DNA from: Ascaphus truei | Lineage: Eukaryota; Chordata; Amphibia; Anura; Ascaphidae | Reading direction: 5' to 3' | Assembly (NCBI GenBank): GCA_036426205.1 | Contig: CM071571.1 | Coordinates: 117,896,918-117,960,917 of the forward strand | DNA: 64,000 nt | In this document: positions 34,125-46,660 of the stretch, piece after piece | How positions within the stretch are numbered: position 1 is the stretch's first letter | Layout: the number at the start of each line of letters is the position of its first letter | Translations under genes and position numbers: made by a program | The notes under the pieces: model-generated | What the model was told of the DNA's origin: nothing | Database searches by the model: none | Seen by the model: the letters and a program-made list of their open reading frames with translations, nothing else

Positions 34125-35795
34125 TTTTTTTTTTTTTTTTTTTTTTTTATAACTTCAAGTCTATTGGAATATTTTCAATATAGATAGCATCGCAATACAA
34201 ATAACTCTAACATTCACAGTATTACAGTCATGTACGATACTGCTACATTCTCCTTCTGGAGCCACAAGCGTTCATGCGTTGCACATGATATCTCTAAAAC
34301 CAGTTGGGATATTTATGTAGGTTAAACTTGGGGGAACAACACAAAAAAAAAGTAAATTAAGGTGGGGAGGGTGGGAAGGACGGAAGGGGGGCGGGGGGCG
34401 CGGGCACGCTGCACTGCCACTTTCCCATAGGTGGCTGGTAGATTTACTATACACCGTTTGTTTGCCGACTTCACGGGCCGCCCAAAGTGTTCACCTGGTG
34501 AGTCCTCAACTAGGTCTCGTAGTCCGTTCCGCTTACTTTGTACAAGAATGCACTTGGAATAATCACTGCCATATCGTGGCTACCTCAATCCCCGGGATGT
34601 CTGTCTGTTCCAGCCAAGGCGTCCAGACTTTTAGATATTTTTCGCCAGTGTCATTGACCAGACTCGTCAATTTCTCCATCTGGCATATGTACCATAATCG
34701 ATTCCGAATTTTTGGGATATTTGGGATCTCTGGTTGTTTCCACATAGCTGCGATCTCGCACCTCGTTGCTGTTGCAAAATGTGCAACTAGTTTATTACCT
34801 GATTTTGAAAGACCCTTCCATGGTCTGTTCAATAGGAACAGCCACGGATCAGGGGGAATTGTGAGGTCAAAAATCCTCTGGATCCAATGTCTAATTTCAT
34901 CCCACAGGTGTGAGATCCGAGGGCAAGACCACAGCATGTGCAACAGGTCCGCCGATTCTCCGCACTGTTTGGGACACAGCGGGGAGTATCCTGTGACAAA
35001 CCTTGATAATTTTAATGGGGTGAGGTACCACCTCATCAATACTTTATATGCATTCTCCTTCAAAGTAGTGCATATGGAGCTCTTGGCAGTAGCCTCTATT
35101 ATAGCAGTCCAGTCGTCCTCCTCCAATTCCTCCCCAATATCTGTTTCCCATCTAAGTTGGTACGTCAGTTTTTGTCGTTGCTGTGAGCTCCCAGAACCGA
35201 CCACTTCTCTATAGATCTGCGATGTAAGTCCCTGTGTGTCTGTTTTCGTCAGACAGAGCCTTTCGAATGTGGTTAATGGTGGGAAGGGGGAGTTTTTGGC
35301 GAAGAACGCTCGTATCTGGAGGTAGCGAAAAAATTCGGAATGTGGGATGTTTTTTTCAGATCTAATTTGTTCGAATGATTTAACTCTGTTCGGTATACCC
35401 TCCAGATCTCTTAACCTAAGATATCCATATTTTTTCCAGGGCCCTGCGGCATTTGCCACTAGTCCCGGTGCAAAGTTAGGGTTGCCCCACAAGGGGGCCA
35501 TCTTAGAGCGCCTTGTGGTCAGGGTATGTTTAAATTTTGTAGTCTCCCATACCGACAGTGAGTTGGCCACCGATGAGAGCGGTCGTTCAGCCCATTTAAT
35601 AGCTGTTTTGGGTAACCATAGCAAATTCTCTATCTCTAGTGGGGTACAAGCCCTCTTTTCCAGATCCACCCATCTTTTCAGATCGGGGTTGGTCTGCCAT
35701 TGTGATAGTTGACACAATTGCGCCGCTTTGTAGTAAGAGACCAGGCAAGGTACCGCTAGGCCTCCTGTCCGCGTGGTTTTTTTCATAATTGTCTT
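34125..35795 (-). mobile_element. L1-type LINE, 3' end with ORF2 C-terminus and poly(A)
   Basis: On the minus strand a single open frame (34563-35786, about 407 codons) encodes the part of L1/Tx1-type ORF2 that follows the reverse transcriptase. It starts GGLAVPCLVSYYKAAQL and ends with the C-terminal zinc knuckle: Cys271, Cys275, His283, Cys288 (CX3CX7HX4C) within CPKQCGESADLLHMLWSCP. A 3' UTR of about 410 bp follows and then a 24-base poly(A), seen as T at 34125-34148. The catalytic domain and 5' part are missing; truncation is near 35795, next to a minisatellite. The frame is uninterrupted, which suggests a fairly recent insertion. Confidence 0.9.
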
Positions 35796-35910
35796 ATTTA
35801 CGAGAGAGTCTGAGAGAGAGAGTCTGAGAGAGAGAGTCTGAGAGAGAGTCTGAGAGAGAGAGAGAGAGTCTGAGAGAGAGAGAGAGTCTGAGAGAGAGAG
35901 TCAGAGATGC
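35796..35910. repeat. Minisatellite (GAGAGAGTCT)n
   Basis: About ten imperfect tandem copies of GAGAGAGTCTGA-like units, directly at the 5' truncation point of the L1. Confidence 0.9.
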
Positions 35911-38044
35911 CAAGTGTCCGGAAGAAAACATTAATTTTATCGTTGTTCTTGTTCTTTTTTTTTTTATTGTGTACTTTTTGAAATAAACCTACGTTTCTAT
36001 GAAAATTGAAGTTTTTGTTTTTTTGCGGCCCACCTAAACTTAAACCTTGTTTATTTGGCCCGTGTTAGCCTTTGAGTTTGACATGCTTGATGTACAGTAT
36101 ACAGTATGTTTACTGTTTTAGCTGTTATAGGCCCCAAATTATTGAGACTGCATACTGTAGGTCTCTTCACAGGGCAAAACACACCATAGCATAAAAATAC
36201 CCCGAAAAAAAGTAAAATAAAAGATTTGAACTAACTAATGATGACTAGTGTAGTCATGGAAAGAAATTCCAAATGTTATTGCCCATTATCCTTTCAGTAT
36301 ACTGACACCAGATATGTATAGGTTGACATACTGTGTTGGCAAATACAGGGTCAAAATTATCAGGACTGCAAAAGGCTAAGGACTGTATGAAAAAAGGTGC
36401 ACACCATATTGGCATGACAAAACAATCCCATAGCATAAAAATACTCCTACAGTACAAATGTATATATTTTTTGAAAGCACATACGCCAAGGAATTTGTCT
36501 TTAACAGGTCTTTCCCCACAAGAATACTTCGACAGGAATAATTTTTAAAACATCACTATTGGTATTTTATATTATAAATTTGCAGAAACGTCACATTTTA
36601 AATAAATATTTGTCATACTGTACGTCTTCATTTCAGTGTTGTAAAATAATATACAACATACAGTAGTATCCATGGAGCTTCTGCGTGTAAGCATAAAATA
36701 TATGCATAGGTTTATATACTGTATAAACTCTAAATAAATATGGATATTTTCAGACCTTTATTTTTTGAGGAAAATGAAAAAGGTGTATATTTCTTTGAAG
36801 TGTAAATAAGCATGGCTAATCCACCATGCAGGCTAGATCAACTGACTACAAATTTAAATACACTGTAGAAAAGAAAGTGTTTCTGTTCTCTCATGTTTTC
36901 TAAATGCCGGCTTAATTGTGGTGCAGTTGGTGCCATGGCACTGAGCCCTGTGATTACAGAGGCCCAAACTCTCTCCCACAACAATTAAACTGATTGGGGC
37001 CTCTGTAGCTCTCTTACCTTCTCCCGATATTTAGTCTTCTCTCGGCATCTCCCCCCATCATTATGTCTACGACGTCAAATGGTGTTGCGTTGCCATGACA
37101 ATGGGATGCCCTGTGGCACACTGTTGCTATGACATCGCGGAGACATAATGACAGGACCATACATAGGGAGATGCCGAGAGGAGATGCAATACTGGGAGAA
37201 GATGCTGACGGAGAAGGTAAGAGCTGAGGCCCCACACATGTCACTGCACTGAGCCCCACAAACATCCTAGCCAGCCCTGTCTCAATATAATGTGACAAAC
37301 GGCTCCCTCTATGTAGTGCTGCCGTTTGCCCAGGACCTTGCGACACAGTCTTCTAGGGTTTCATTTGTAGAAAAGTGGGGCAAACACGTGTATACACACA
37401 AGGGGCACTCAGCCCTCAACCTTCCGCAGTTTATTTTTCCATTGGTGACACTAAACATTTTAAACACTGTCACTTTAAGAAACAAAAGAAATCATAAAAG
37501 GAAACATCTACTCCTGTCAGGCGTCTAACTCATATGCATATCCCTATCTGCAATGTTGGCTTGGTAAGCCATTTACCAACTTTAAATAACACACAGGGAT
37601 AATATTGAGTCGTTAACTGTCAGATGGGGACAGCATCCCAATAGATCCTCAGATGCTGTAAAACGTGGGGGGTGTCTACCCTGAATTGGATCCTGGGGAA
37701 CATCAACCCCCCATCATCCAGGCTCTAAGAGAGAGAGAGAGTGAAGCAGCAAACCTCACTTTCAGTGTATTCCTGTTCCTCTATTAGGAGAGCAGGTGAG
37801 GGAAACCAGAACCATTGTAACATCTGGTATAGATTTCCTATCTACCAGCCTTAGTGATTGTGAATCTGTGAAGCGGATCACTTCCATACTAAGTCTGCAC
37901 TTTCTTCTATAAATTCAACAGAAAGCTGCCCACTATCCTGGGACTATGTCACAATAATTACTGACAGTTATATTAAATAATGTTCTGTTGAGTATCCTGG
38001 GTGTTGGAATACATATAATATAAATCATTTTATATCATATAGCG
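35911..38044. other. No recognised gene
   Basis: Mostly AT-rich. The segment 36930-37270 is GC-richer and contains GTTGCCATGACAAT, loosely like the interiors of the hAT MITEs at 17388 and 53055, but I could not find termini. Confidence 0.35.
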
Positions 38045-38262
38045 TTTTTCTAATGTCTAATATTCTGGTTTTTCCAATGGGATTCAAAGCGCCTCACAAT
38101 TACAGTATAATGCGCAATATGCCGCACAGGAATTTTGCAGACACTGTCCCTGCCCTGATGAGCTAACAATCTATGCTTTTGGTGTCTGAGGTATAAGGAA
38201 ATAAACTCAGTGTTTTTGTTTACAGATTCAGTGTCATTATTCACTTAACCATTAATTCTCCA
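38045..38262 (-). mobile_element. MIR-like SINE, diverged
   Basis: Minus-strand copy. CTGATGAGCTAACAATCTATG and the GATTCAAAGCGCCTCACAAT tail region align with the copies at 10066 and 52519. The tRNA-like head is poorly preserved. Confidence 0.65.
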
Positions 38263-39309
38263 TATCTCCCATATCTTAGTTTACATAGTACTTATGGCCA
38301 CAACAAGCCCTATATTTTCAAGATCCCTTTTAGGATAAAGCGAGGAGCATAGTCTTTGACAAGTAAACACTTGTCGTCGTTGAACTATCTCAGATAATTT
38401 CTGGTCACTCAACACTTCACAACAATAATACTGTTGAATGCCGCAGGCTCAATAATAGCACAGTGTTTGCAAAATGTGTGAGTTCAACAGGTTACACTAT
38501 GTTTTCATAAAACATACACGTTAGCTGAATTAAAAAAAATTATAACGCGATTGTGTTTTACCATCAGAAACACTGGTAGTTGCATTTATCTTACGTGTGC
38601 CATCTCATATTATGGAACATTTCCAGGGTTAATAGTAATGTACTGTAGTGTCGGTAAATTTAGAAGGTGTGATAGTTTTCAATGCACTCCTTTAAAAAAA
38701 GACAAGGTTCAGCTGGGCATAGGGACAGTAATATCTGGAGTCTCTCCTTATGCCCTTTTATTTTAACAAACTGTGAAGTATTTCTGTACTTTTACTTTGT
38801 CTATGGTAGGGGGTATTTTTTGTTACAAAGTGCCTTCAAGTCTGCCTGCCTAAGTTCTTACTCATTCTTGTGAACATCTGGTATTTAAATAATTTCAGAA
38901 AACAGAAATTGATTCTAGCTGATATTTTAAGAATAGAACCTTTGTGCTTGGACTGCTTTTATGTATAAAATGTAAGAATTGTACACTGCAATATCTGCCA
39001 CTGCCATGGCAATGGTAAAAGGTTTGTCTCGCTAGACCAGCCTATCTTATCTACACCATGTATGCTTGTTGTAATCTGGTGTATTTATTATGACAAAAAA
39101 GTTTACTATAGGGTGTCTTTGATTTCCAATGTTGCTATCTTTACCCCTGTTGAATGCATAGGTAGCCACAGTGACCATCAATGCATGAAATGGCTAGTGT
39201 ATGATTACTGTACAGTACAGGTATGTTCTTATTTTATTGTAATGTGTATTTTATTTATGATTTTATGATTTTGAATAGGCAAAAGCGCTATTAGCCAGAT
39301 TTACAGTTG
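38263..39309. other. No recognised gene
   Basis: No supported feature. Confidence 0.4.
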
Positions 39310-42300
39310 CACAGTATATGAGGTTGAAAAAAGACATGTGTACATCAAGTTCAACCTATGCTACATTTAGACGACAGATACTTTATCCGTACGTACAGTA
39401 TATTGATCCAGAGGAAGGCAAACAAAAACCCCAGTGAAATATCATCCAAAGATATCTCATTAGGGGAAAAATGTATTCCTTCCTAACTCAAATAATTGGC
39501 AATCAGATTACTCCCTGGATCAACATCCTTCCCATGTTTACTTATTTGGTATATCCCTGTATACCTTTCGTTTCTAAAAAAGATGTACACTGGCGACACA
39601 CTTTATTCGAGCTCGGCTAGTCCCACGAATTCGGGTATACCCGGGTGTATTGAGGTTTGTGACTGTTTTCTGCCCGAGTGCATTGAGGTATTTTCCAGTC
39701 AGGGATTGAAGCATTTTATTCCCGCTGGCTGCAATACTGCACAGTATATATATATATACTGCATTACAATTCATGAATTTATGCCATCTGGTAGACACGC
39801 GAAGCATTGCAGCCTATTAAATCCTAATCATTATCATTTAACAGATCAGCCGCCCGTCAGCCAGGCATGAACCCAGGCTGGGAAGGCAAACGCAACGGGG
39901 CTTGTCAGAGGTGAGGAGCGGCGCATTCCAGGTATCTGCCAGGTACATACTGGGTATTTGCTCGAATAAAGTGTGTCGGTGCAGTACAACCTTTTTTTGA
40001 ACAAATCTATTGTATCTGCCATCACTGTCTCCCATGGGTAATGCATTCCACATTTTAACTACCCTTACTGTAAAGAACCCTTTCCTTAGTTGCTGGTGAA
40101 ATCTCCTTTCCTCCAACCTTAACGGATGACCCAGTGTCCTTTGTACTGCCCTTGGGATGAATAGTTCTTTTGAAAGCTGCTTGTACTGTACTGTCCTGAA
40201 TATATTAGTATATAGTTATCATATTCCCTCTAAGACACCTCTTTTCTAATGTAAATACATCTAATTTAGCTAGCCTCTCCTCATAAATTAAATTGTCCAG
40301 CCCCTTTATTAATTTGGTGGCTCTTCTCTGCACTCTCTCTAGTTCCATAATGTCTTTTCTAATGAGTGGTGCCCAAAATTGTACTCCATATTCAAGGTGT
40401 GATCTTACTAATGCTTTATTAAGGAGCATAATTATGTGTACTTTCCTTCCATCCATTGCTCGTTTAATGCAAGATAAGATCTTGTTTGCCTTTGCAGCTA
40501 CTGTATGACTTTTAGCACTATTGCTAAGCCTGCTGCCTACACGTATTCCTAAATCCTTCACCATCAAGGATGCCCCCAACGTATCCCCATTTAATTTGTA
40601 AGTTGCCTATTTATTCTTGCTTTCCAAATGAATAACCTTACATTTATCTGTATTAAACCTCATCTGCTATTTACCTGCCCAAGTTACCAGTCTATCCGGG
40701 ACCTTCTGGAGAGAAATTACATCCTGCTCCGATTCTACTACCTTACACAATTTAGTGTCATCAGCAAAGATGGAGACTTTGCTTTCTCTGCCAACCTCAA
40801 GGTCATTAATAAACACGTTGAAAAGCAGGGGGGATCCCAGTACCGATCCCTAAGGTACTCCACTCAACTTTAGCCCAACCTGAATAAGTTCAATTTATGA
40901 CAATTTTCTGTTGTCCATCCTTCAACCAGTTTTCAATGCAGGTGCAAATATTTTTACCGAGTTCAATTTGCTTTATTTTGTACACTAACCTCTTGTGTGG
41001 AACCGTATCAAAAGCCTTTGCAAAATTTTAGTTGACCACATCAACTGCATTTCCCCGGTCTAAATTCATACTTGCCTCCTCAAAGAAACTAATAAGGTTA
41101 GTTTGGCATGATTTATCCTTCATAAATCCATGCTGACTATTACTAATAATTTTGTTTTCCTTAGGTATTCCTCAATAATTTCCTGTATTAAACCTTTAAG
41201 TAGCTTCCCCATTATTGATGTCAGGCTTACAGGTCTGTAAGTCCATGGTTGTGATCTAGCTCCCTTTTTAAATATAGGCACAACATCTGCTTTACACCAA
41301 CTTGTGGTACTGAGCCTGTGAAAATGGAGTCTGTGAATATTAAATGTAATGGTTTAGCTATTACTTAACATAACTCCCTGAGAACTCTTGGATGTGAGCC
41401 ATCAGAGCCAGTTCCTTATTTACTTTAATTTTATCAAGCCATCGATGAACGTCTTCCTCAGTTAACAAATTGTTCGTTAATATAGAGGTTGTGGCTTCCT
41501 ACTGCGGCACTACTATTGAAATTGATTCTTCCCTGGTAAACACAGAGGCAAAGAATGTGTTTAATACCTCTGCTTTTTCCTTATCTCCAATAATCTGCCT
41601 GCCTATCTATCTCACTGAAAAGGTCCTATATTTTCTTTTCTAATTTTTCTGTTGTTAAGGTACTTACAGAACGTTTTAGGGTTAATCTTACTTTCTATTG
41701 CAATCCTTTATTCAGTATCCATTTTTGCTAAGTTGATTGCCCTTTTGCAATTTTTGTTACATTCTTTATAATTCTGATATGATGCTACCGACCCTTCTGA
41801 CTTCAAGAATCTAAACGCTTGCCTCTTGTTTTCCATTTCCTCCCCTACCTGTTTATTTAGTCACATTGGTTTTGACTTGTTTCTTTTATATTTATTACCA
41901 AAGGGTACACACTGATAAGTGTGCTTTTCTAACAATGTTTTAAAGACTTTCCATTTTTCTTCTACATTTTTCTCTGCAAAAACATCATCCCAATTTAGTC
42001 CTCCGTTTATTAAAATCTGCCATTCTAAAGTTTAAGGTCTTTGTTGAACCCAAGTAATCGGTCTCATTTGAAATAAATTATCAAAAAACAATGTTATGAT
42101 CACTGTTACCCAAATGTTCCCGGACTTGAATATTTGTTATTACTTCTACATTGTTTGATATTACCAAATCCAGTATAGCCCCTCTCCTGGTTGGTTCCTC
42201 AATAATTTGGGTCATGTAATTGTCTTTAAGCACCGCCAAAAACCTGTTTCTTTTTGTTGTACTGCTAATCTGATTGCCCCAGTCTATGTCTGGATAATTA

Positions 42301-42311
42301 AAATCTCCCAT
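39310..42311 (-). mobile_element. CR1 LINE, 3' half (endonuclease end, reverse transcriptase, 3' end)
   Basis: Minus strand, from 42311 downward. The endonuclease C-terminus (MGDFNYPDIDWGNQ, ...SNDHNIVF-like SDHNIVF, 42081-42311) comes first. The reverse transcriptase has FADDTKLC near 40775-40750. The C-terminal segment is DLGIRVGSRLSNSAKSH...RSHLEYGVQFWAPLIRKDIMELERVQRRATKL (40205-40579). The 3' portion (TTGATCCAGAGGAAGGCAAA region, end near 39310) follows. There are many stops and frameshifts, so it is inactive. A mariner-like MITE interrupts it at 39588-39984. The 5' limit coincides with the start of hairpin-module DNA. Confidence 0.9.
39588..39984. mobile_element. Mariner-like MITE copy 2 (397 bp, TA duplication)
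   Basis: Flanked by TA (39586-39587 and 39985-39986) within CR1 sequence that reads continuously when the element is removed. It differs from 19833-20227 by only a handful of substitutions and a 2 bp (TA)n length change, so both insertions are young relative to the surrounding LINE. Confidence 0.85.
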
Positions 42312-43925
42312 TTTGCCAATAGGGCTACTGTGTGTGTTTGGGGGGGGGGTCCTTTTGTTGGGGGAAGGGGGGTTTAGTGAGTCGGTTGTTGCCCCAGGGA
42401 GGGTGGTAGGGCCTCCTTGGGGGGAGGGGGGTAGTGGGAGAAGTTAACACCTTCATTACCTTAGGGGTTTGCCACTAAGGTAATGAAAAGGGGTAAGTAA
42501 TGTATCCATGGGTTTATGGTTTAACATTTATATTAAATGTATGTTTAATGTTTTTACTTTGCTTTTTACTGTATTTTTATTTTTCTATACTAGATTACAG
42601 CAGGGGGTCTCCCGAGAGAGAGAAGCGGAGAGGAAGACTTTCAAGCAAAGATTTGAATGTGCTCTGCCCCAAATTGCACCAGAGAGGTCTGGACGGTCCC
42701 TACTCCATTTGAGAGTGGAAGCAAGCACTATGTAAGATTGTTATGTTACACTCAGCACCTAGTCAGCTAGGATTACCCATGTATGGCCCATTTTTTATGA
42801 GTATGGCTTTGAGTGTGTTTTTTGTGCTGTGCTGTGCTTGTTGGCTCTGGCTGGAATAAAAATTCTTTATTGAACTGCTTGTCCTTTCTGGGGTCTTGAA
42901 CCCTGGGTTAAGTTTTGACCTCCCATGACTCCCGGGCTTCAATCCTGTACATTAAAATAATGTGAGTGTTCTGTCCTGCTTCTTGGTGACATATATGACC
43001 GAATATGGTCCTCTAGTGTTCCCTATAATGACATAGAGGCATACAGATGGAATCTTTCCTTATGGCCCACCATCCGCTGGAAATTGTAGAGCACATCGGA
43101 AACACTCCGCAGCGCAGTCAATAGCAGGCTGTAATGGCCCATCGGATTAACACAGCAGGGGGCCCTGCATTTGAATGGGACTCGCGCTGTGTGAATCCTA
43201 CCGGGTTGCTCCTGTCTGTAAGAGACGGCACTAAGAGTGAGACTGAATCAGTTACTCTACCTGATCGTGGGGCTTTTATTTTAATAACATATTATTGTAG
43301 CAGGGGGTCTTTGGAGCTGAACCACATTCATTTCAGGTCCGGGGACCCCCTGCTTTCCAAGTTACAAAGTTACCCCGGTATGGGGTGCCGGTATCCCCGC
43401 CATATTTACATTCTCCCACGTCACGGCCCACTAGACTGATAAATTAAAACACAGCAGGGGGATACCGGCGCCCTATAATGGGGCCTGTAACTCAGAAAGC
43501 AGAGGGTCCCAGGGCCTGAAATTAATGTGGTTCAGCTCCGGGGACACCCCACTAAAATAATAATATGTTATTAAAATACAATAAAAGCAGGTTCATTATC
43601 TTAGCGGCTAGCCTCAATGGCAATGAAGGGGTTAAGACAGGCTACCTGGTTTATTCAGGGTGGAGGGGGTGAATGAATGGGCTAGTAGCCCCCGGGTGGG
43701 TGGTTAGGCCTACCGGGAAGGTTGCGGGAGGGGTTAATGCCTTCATTACCTTAGTGGTAGTAACCACTATGGTAATGAAAGGGTTAACCCCTTCCACTAC
43801 CCAGCCAAGAGGCCTAACCACCCACCCTGGGGCAACTACCCCCTTCACCCACCCCCTCTAGCCCCAATAAACATTACAATACAAACACGAATGCACTACA
43901 TTGAACACCCCCCCCCCCCCCCACA
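42312..43925. repeat. Hairpin modules C, A, C with flanking repeats
   Basis: Module C (42350-42495 and 43600-43870) is a hairpin of TTCATTACCTTAGTGG / CCACTATGGTAATGAA type within GGTTAA and CACCC-rich arms. Module A (43125-43480) matches 28843-29200. A G-run lies at 42338-42349, and a C-run with (CA)n at about 43905-43938. The region 42580-42900 resembles LTR or repeat DNA; none of it looks coding. Confidence 0.75.
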
Positions 43926-44739
43926 CACACACACACATACAGTACAGTAATGGGCAAAATCCCTATTATCCATATCTGGATAATAGAATTGTAAGAGATC
44001 TGTGCAGAGGTATACTCAGGGAGATTGATTCGGGGGAAAATAAACATGGCGGTATTCCGCCTGTCACTTTAAACAGCAGTTTTAAGGCAATATACATATA
44101 TACAAAAGAAACAAACACCTTTCCCTTTGTAAGGGCTAACTTCCCCAGTCCCTATCTGTAGGGTTGGTGTGGAAATCCCCTTACCAACCTATCCCCCCCA
44201 AAGTCTAAAGAGGTACCTCCAAGTAGATGGCCCTTGAGGTCAGTCTCTTGCCTGGGTCAGGAGTGGTGTCTGTTGAGGGGTCAGCCTCTGGCAGGTTCCT
44301 GAGTTGGCTGCACCCTGGAAGAGGGGTCTGGTCCCCTGGCATCTTGTTGTCAACACACAGCCCTCCTTTGTGCTCAAGACTCTCTCCCCTGTCAGCACAG
44401 TTGTAACTGTGCTATGGAGTCTCTGGGTCTGTTCCCAGCAGGAGGTTTTTACCCTTGTCAGATTACCCAGGTGGAGCTGGTTAATTTACTATCTGCAATT
44501 AACCAGCTCTGCTGGATTTCTCAGACCACTAGGGGCTTTCATTTAAACAGGGATAAGACCCTGTTCCAAGAACCTTTGCCCATTACAAAATAGAACATAA
44601 CCAAACATTACCTTTCCAGCACATAGTAAATTAAAGTTAAACTTACCCCTGCCAGGATGAAGGCCATCCTCATCCCCCTCATCTTCCACTTCTTCAGTGG
44701 GCAACAACAGTAAAATTTAAAAAAAAGAACTACTGGCCA
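43926..44739. other. Unclassified, probably repeat-derived
   Basis: No gene recognised. A CTGTCACTTTAA...ACTTCC...TTACCAAC block is loosely similar to 37450-37590. Confidence 0.3.
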
Positions 44740-45028
44740 CTAACTCCTTAATCACCTTAGCGGTTATTAACCACTATGGTAATTCAGGGGTTAACCCCTC
44801 CACCCGCTAACCACCTGGGAGGTCTAACCTCCCTCCCCAGGGCAACTACCCCCATGCCCTCTACCTATTGATTGGCACAATCGTAGACCATTCCCATAAT
44901 ATGGGCATGGTTTGCCACTATGGCAATGAATGGGCAAACTGCAAATAAAGCACCAAATAAAAGACATTACATTACAAAAATATTTAAAATGTCAATAAAC
45001 CAATTGTTTGACACAGTGGTACACCATG
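44740..45028. repeat. Hairpin modules C and B (left part of a split copy)
   Basis: Module C at 44740-44880 and module B from about 44880. Module B is cut at 45028 by the LTR element and resumes at 49681. Confidence 0.75.
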
Positions 45029-45033
45029 CACAT

Positions 45034-45610
45034 TGTAACAGGGGACTTATCCCTGTTCACAAATGTGCCTCTAATCCAGTAGTGTGGTGGTTAACTGCTG
45101 GTAGCAAATTAACTAACACCACCTGCCTGATTACAGGTGTTAGAAAAAGCCTGCCTTTGAGACAGGAAGTGACTTTTTAGCTCACGTGTGAGCTGAACTT
45201 TGGAGACAGAGCAGAGGTTCTTGAGTCTCCCAGGAGAGACTGACCAAGAGAACACAGATCTCTGGGGGCTGACAAATAAGACTTCTAAACCTGGATGCTG
45301 ACATTTTCTGTGCACACACGGGTGCGGTCCCAGGAGAGCAGAGAAGCTTACTCTACAGCAGCTAACAGATAAAACTTTTATTAACAAGACTTTTTATATG
45401 TGTTTGGGGCTGGGAGGCATGCTTATCTAAGGGAGTTGTGAATTAATTGCATAGTATTCACTAGAAATACTCCCAAGTGAATAGAAGCTTTGTTCCCCCC
45501 CCTGTGTTTGGATGGTTTCCTGATATTAAGGAAAAGGCACGATAAAGCCTTGTTATAATTTCACCTTTCAAAAGTCTCCAATTGTGTACCTCTGTGAGTG
45601 TCCGTCTACA
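45034..45610 (+). repeat. 5' LTR (577 bp)
   Basis: TG...CA ends. Compared with the 3' LTR it has an extra block of roughly 170 bp (about 45090-45265) and lacks an 18 bp block after TTTTTATAT. The polyadenylation signal position reads GATAAA here, against AATAAA in the 3' LTR. Confidence 0.88.
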
Positions 45611-45612
45611 TA

Positions 45613-45630
45613 TGGTGTCTGAAGTGGGAC
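45613..45630 (+). other. Primer binding site, tRNA-Leu-like
   Basis: TGGTGTCTGAAGTGGGAC starts 2 bases after the 5' LTR. The reverse complement ends ...ACTTCAGACACCA, which matches the 3' end of vertebrate tRNA-Leu (ACTTCTGACACCA, from memory) with one mismatch in the first 17 bases. Confidence 0.7.
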
Positions 45631-46429
45631 GAGAGGTCGTCTTTGAAGTTAGAAAGGACCGGAGATTTTTTCTGTGAAATTTTTTTAATGCTTTTTGCCT
45701 ACAAACAGTCTGAGCAACTTAAAAAAAATTTTAAAAAAACTCTCAGGCAGCAGAGACCAGAGTTAAAGTGATACACACCACTGAAACTTACACTGCACAA
45801 AACCACAGATGGACTCTTTTCCCCAATCCCAAGAGGAGAGAGACTACTGAAGCAGCTAAACCTTATTTGCCTATTACAAAGTGTAATATGGTCATTGAAA
45901 TAGGGGTTTTGCCTTCCAGCCATAGTCAGGGTTCAAGAAGTGAGTCAGCCCTTAAAAAGGGATAGGTGTTTGTTGTTTTCAAAAGTTTCGCTGAAGCAGT
46001 GAATACAGATGGTGACCCACGAGCGGTACTGATTTTGCAAATAAAGGTTGCCACACCGCATAGGGCTACCAGCTGTGAATGGAGTATATGCAGAAAAGTG
46101 TGAAAATTGATACAAGACTGTGCTGAAGCAGGGGAATTTTTAGCAAACAAATGCTGAGTGTAAAATTGCCCTATAGGGGAAAAAGGGATTGCTGAACTGT
46201 GTAAAAGGTATTTCAAAGCCAATTGCTGAGTGTTGAGTCACCCTGCCGGGAATGAAAGAAATAGTCCACTGCAAAGAATGTTTTTTTTTCTGCAAGTAAA
46301 AAAGTCTGCCTATATATATCTTGGGAGCAAAACAGACACCCAAAGTGTGAAGTGTGAATGCCATAATACCCAAAGATGAGACTGAAAATTACTGAACTCA
46401 GGCAGAAAACCAAATTCTGTTGCTGAAGC

Positions 46430-46592
46430 GGAGGGATTGTACCTAGCAAGTAAATGGTGTAAAGCAAACAGACGTTTTTACCTAGCAACCACACATTCAG
46501 CATACCTAATGAGAGATTACCTAGCAAGTAAATGGTGTAAAGCAAATAGACTTTTTTACCTAGCAACTGCACATCTTGTATACCTGATGAGA
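46430..46592 (+). repeat. Two tandem ~80 bp leader repeats
   Basis: ACCTAGCAAGTAAATGGTG...TACCTAGCAAC...CATAC..ATGAGAGA occurs twice head to tail in the leader upstream of the coding region. Confidence 0.85.
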
Positions 46593-46660
46593 GAAAATGC
46601 ATGCACAGTACTGCTGATATTGAAAAAAAAACTTGCCCAAGAAAGAAAAAGTCTACAGAG

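Noticed and set aside
34462..35214. 250-codon plus-strand frame
   Set aside because: It is the antisense of the intact L1 ORF2 frame and matches nothing.
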